From Acidobacteriota bacterium (GTDB lineage: Bacteria; Acidobacteriota; Terriglobia; UBA7540), in the NCBI GenBank assembly GCA_021828225.1, contig JAKASH010000213.1, forward strand, positions 1 to 5,963: 5,963 nucleotides of DNA, written 5' to 3'. Under the pieces are notes generated by a model. That model ran no database searches and had not been told where the DNA came from. It worked only from the letters and a program-made list of their open reading frames with translations. A program made the position numbers and the translations under genes. Shown here in pieces: positions 5,248 to 5,963 of this stretch; positions within the stretch are counted from its first letter, which is position 1, and the number at the start of each line of letters is the position of its first letter.

Positions 5248-5963
5248 TTGAAAAGAGATACGGTCGTCTGCCTCCTGGTGGCTATTGTCTTAGGGCTCGC
5301 GACTTGGTCGTCGAACTCTGGCCAAGCGAGGGCTCAGACTCATTTCCCCGAGGCCCATCTTCGGGACAGGGAAGGAGTTTCTTACACCCGCCTGCCCCTC
5401 AGCTTTGAGTTAAATGAAGGCCAGGTGAACCCGAGGGCCAAATATTTGGCTCGGGGGCAAGGTTTCACGCTTTTCCTTACCCGAGGCGACGCCTTACTGC
5501 AACTCGCGAAGTCCGAAACCGTTGATCGAAACGCCAAACCTTCTTCGTCGGAGTTTAGCCAGGGTCTGCTGGGAGTAGCTTCCGGTTTGCGGCCTCGCGG
5601 CGCATCTCTTTTGTCGATCCACGATATAGCCGGAGAGTTCAACAGTCTTTCTCGTTCCACGTCCCGGACTGCTAATTTTATTGACTTGAAACTGCTGGGT
5701 GCAAACCGCAACGCAAAGGTCACAGGCCAGAGCCAGCTTCCCGGGTACACCAGCTATTTCCTGGGGAACAATCCTCGAGATTGGCATACGCATATCCCCA
5801 ATTACGCCCGTGTTCGCTACCACCAGATCTATCCAGGCATCGACCTTGTTTATTATGGCCGCCAGGGGCGACTGGAGAACGACTTCGTGCTGTCGCCGGG
5901 ATCGGATTCGAACTTGATTCGCCTGGGTCTGAAAGGGGTGGAATCGATCCAGCTTGAGCCCTC
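5248..5963 (+). CDS. Exported DUF7948-family protein (SBBP-repeat associated), cut by the right edge
   Basis: 238 residues are visible and the frame is open at the edge. Residues 1-29 form a signal peptide: KRD, hydrophobic core TVVCLLVAIVLGLATW, then ARA with likely cleavage before Q30. The mature part matches the DUF7948 domain, which typically opens large secreted proteins with SBBP or Ig-like repeats in Acidobacteriota: LPLSFELNEGQVNPRAKYLA (49-68), GFTLFLTRGDALLQL (72-86), LPGYTSYFLGNNPRDWHTHI (164-183), YARVRYHQIYPGIDLVYYG (186-204), and LENDFVLSPGSD (209-220). Function is unknown; an extracellular or surface-attached role is inferred. The frame opens after TAA 5200-5202 and offers TTG 5203, GTG 5206, GTG 5230 and TTG 5248. 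I choose TTG 5248 because AAGGGA (5234-5239) lies 8-9 bases before it and a well-formed signal peptide starts there. Most of the gene probably lies beyond the window. Confidence 0.88.
   Translation, partial: MKRDTVVCLLVAIVLGLATWSSNSGQARAQTHFPEAHLRDREGVSYTRLPLSFELNEGQVNPRAKYLARGQGFTLFLTRGDALLQLAKSETVDRNAKPSSSEFSQGLLGVASGLRPRGASLLSIHDIAGEFNSLSRSTSRTANFIDLKLLGANRNAKVTGQSQLPGYTSYFLGNNPRDWHTHIPNYARVRYHQIYPGIDLVYYGRQGRLENDFVLSPGSDSNLIRLGLKGVESIQLEP

Noticed and set aside
5382..5823. Two minus-strand frames at the right end
   Set aside because: Antisense to the DUF7948 domain, which is clear on the plus strand.

Overview
The window looks like a chromosomal piece of an Acidobacteriota-type bacterium (class Terriglobia or a Solibacter-like relative). 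This is an inference from two things. The secreted protein at the right edge belongs to the DUF7948/SBBP-associated family, which is strongly expanded in that phylum. Base composition is moderately high in GC, and GTG and TTG starts are frequent. Nothing points to a plasmid, phage, transposon or CRISPR array.

Left half, minus strand (1-2894): three genes read leftward. A ROK-family sugar kinase (2894-1908) comes first, then a small two-helix membrane protein of the DUF2905 family (1765-1520), then xseA, the large subunit of exodeoxyribonuclease VII (1402 to beyond base 1). No convincing terminator separates them, so they may form a loose operon, although the 142-base gap before the DUF2905 gene could hold its own promoter. 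xseA has no ATG or GTG start and a small hairpin lies just upstream of its probable TTG.

Middle, plus strand (about 3050-3831): a strong sigma70-type promoter drives a short MerR-family regulator (3117-3521), divergent from the kinase gene. Nine bases past its stop is a second good promoter, followed by two tRNA-Pro genes, GGG (3580-3656) and CGG (3755-3831), both with encoded CCA. The spacer between the tRNAs holds nested inverted repeats, one of which uses the 3' end of the first tRNA.

Right half, plus strand (3832-5963): a 393-base non-coding stretch contains several hairpins and an unusual arrangement of ribosome binding sites. It precedes a GTG-started exported protein of 310 residues, probably an outer-membrane beta-barrel of no family I recognise. 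Ninety bases later a second exported protein begins (TTG, 5248) and runs off the right edge. It carries the DUF7948 N-terminal domain. The two exported proteins are co-directional and plausibly co-expressed at the cell surface.

No complete new multi-gene system is visible. The best leads are the unassigned beta-barrel with its structured leader, its pairing with the DUF7948 protein, and the MerR/tRNA-Pro unit with its overlapping inverted repeats.
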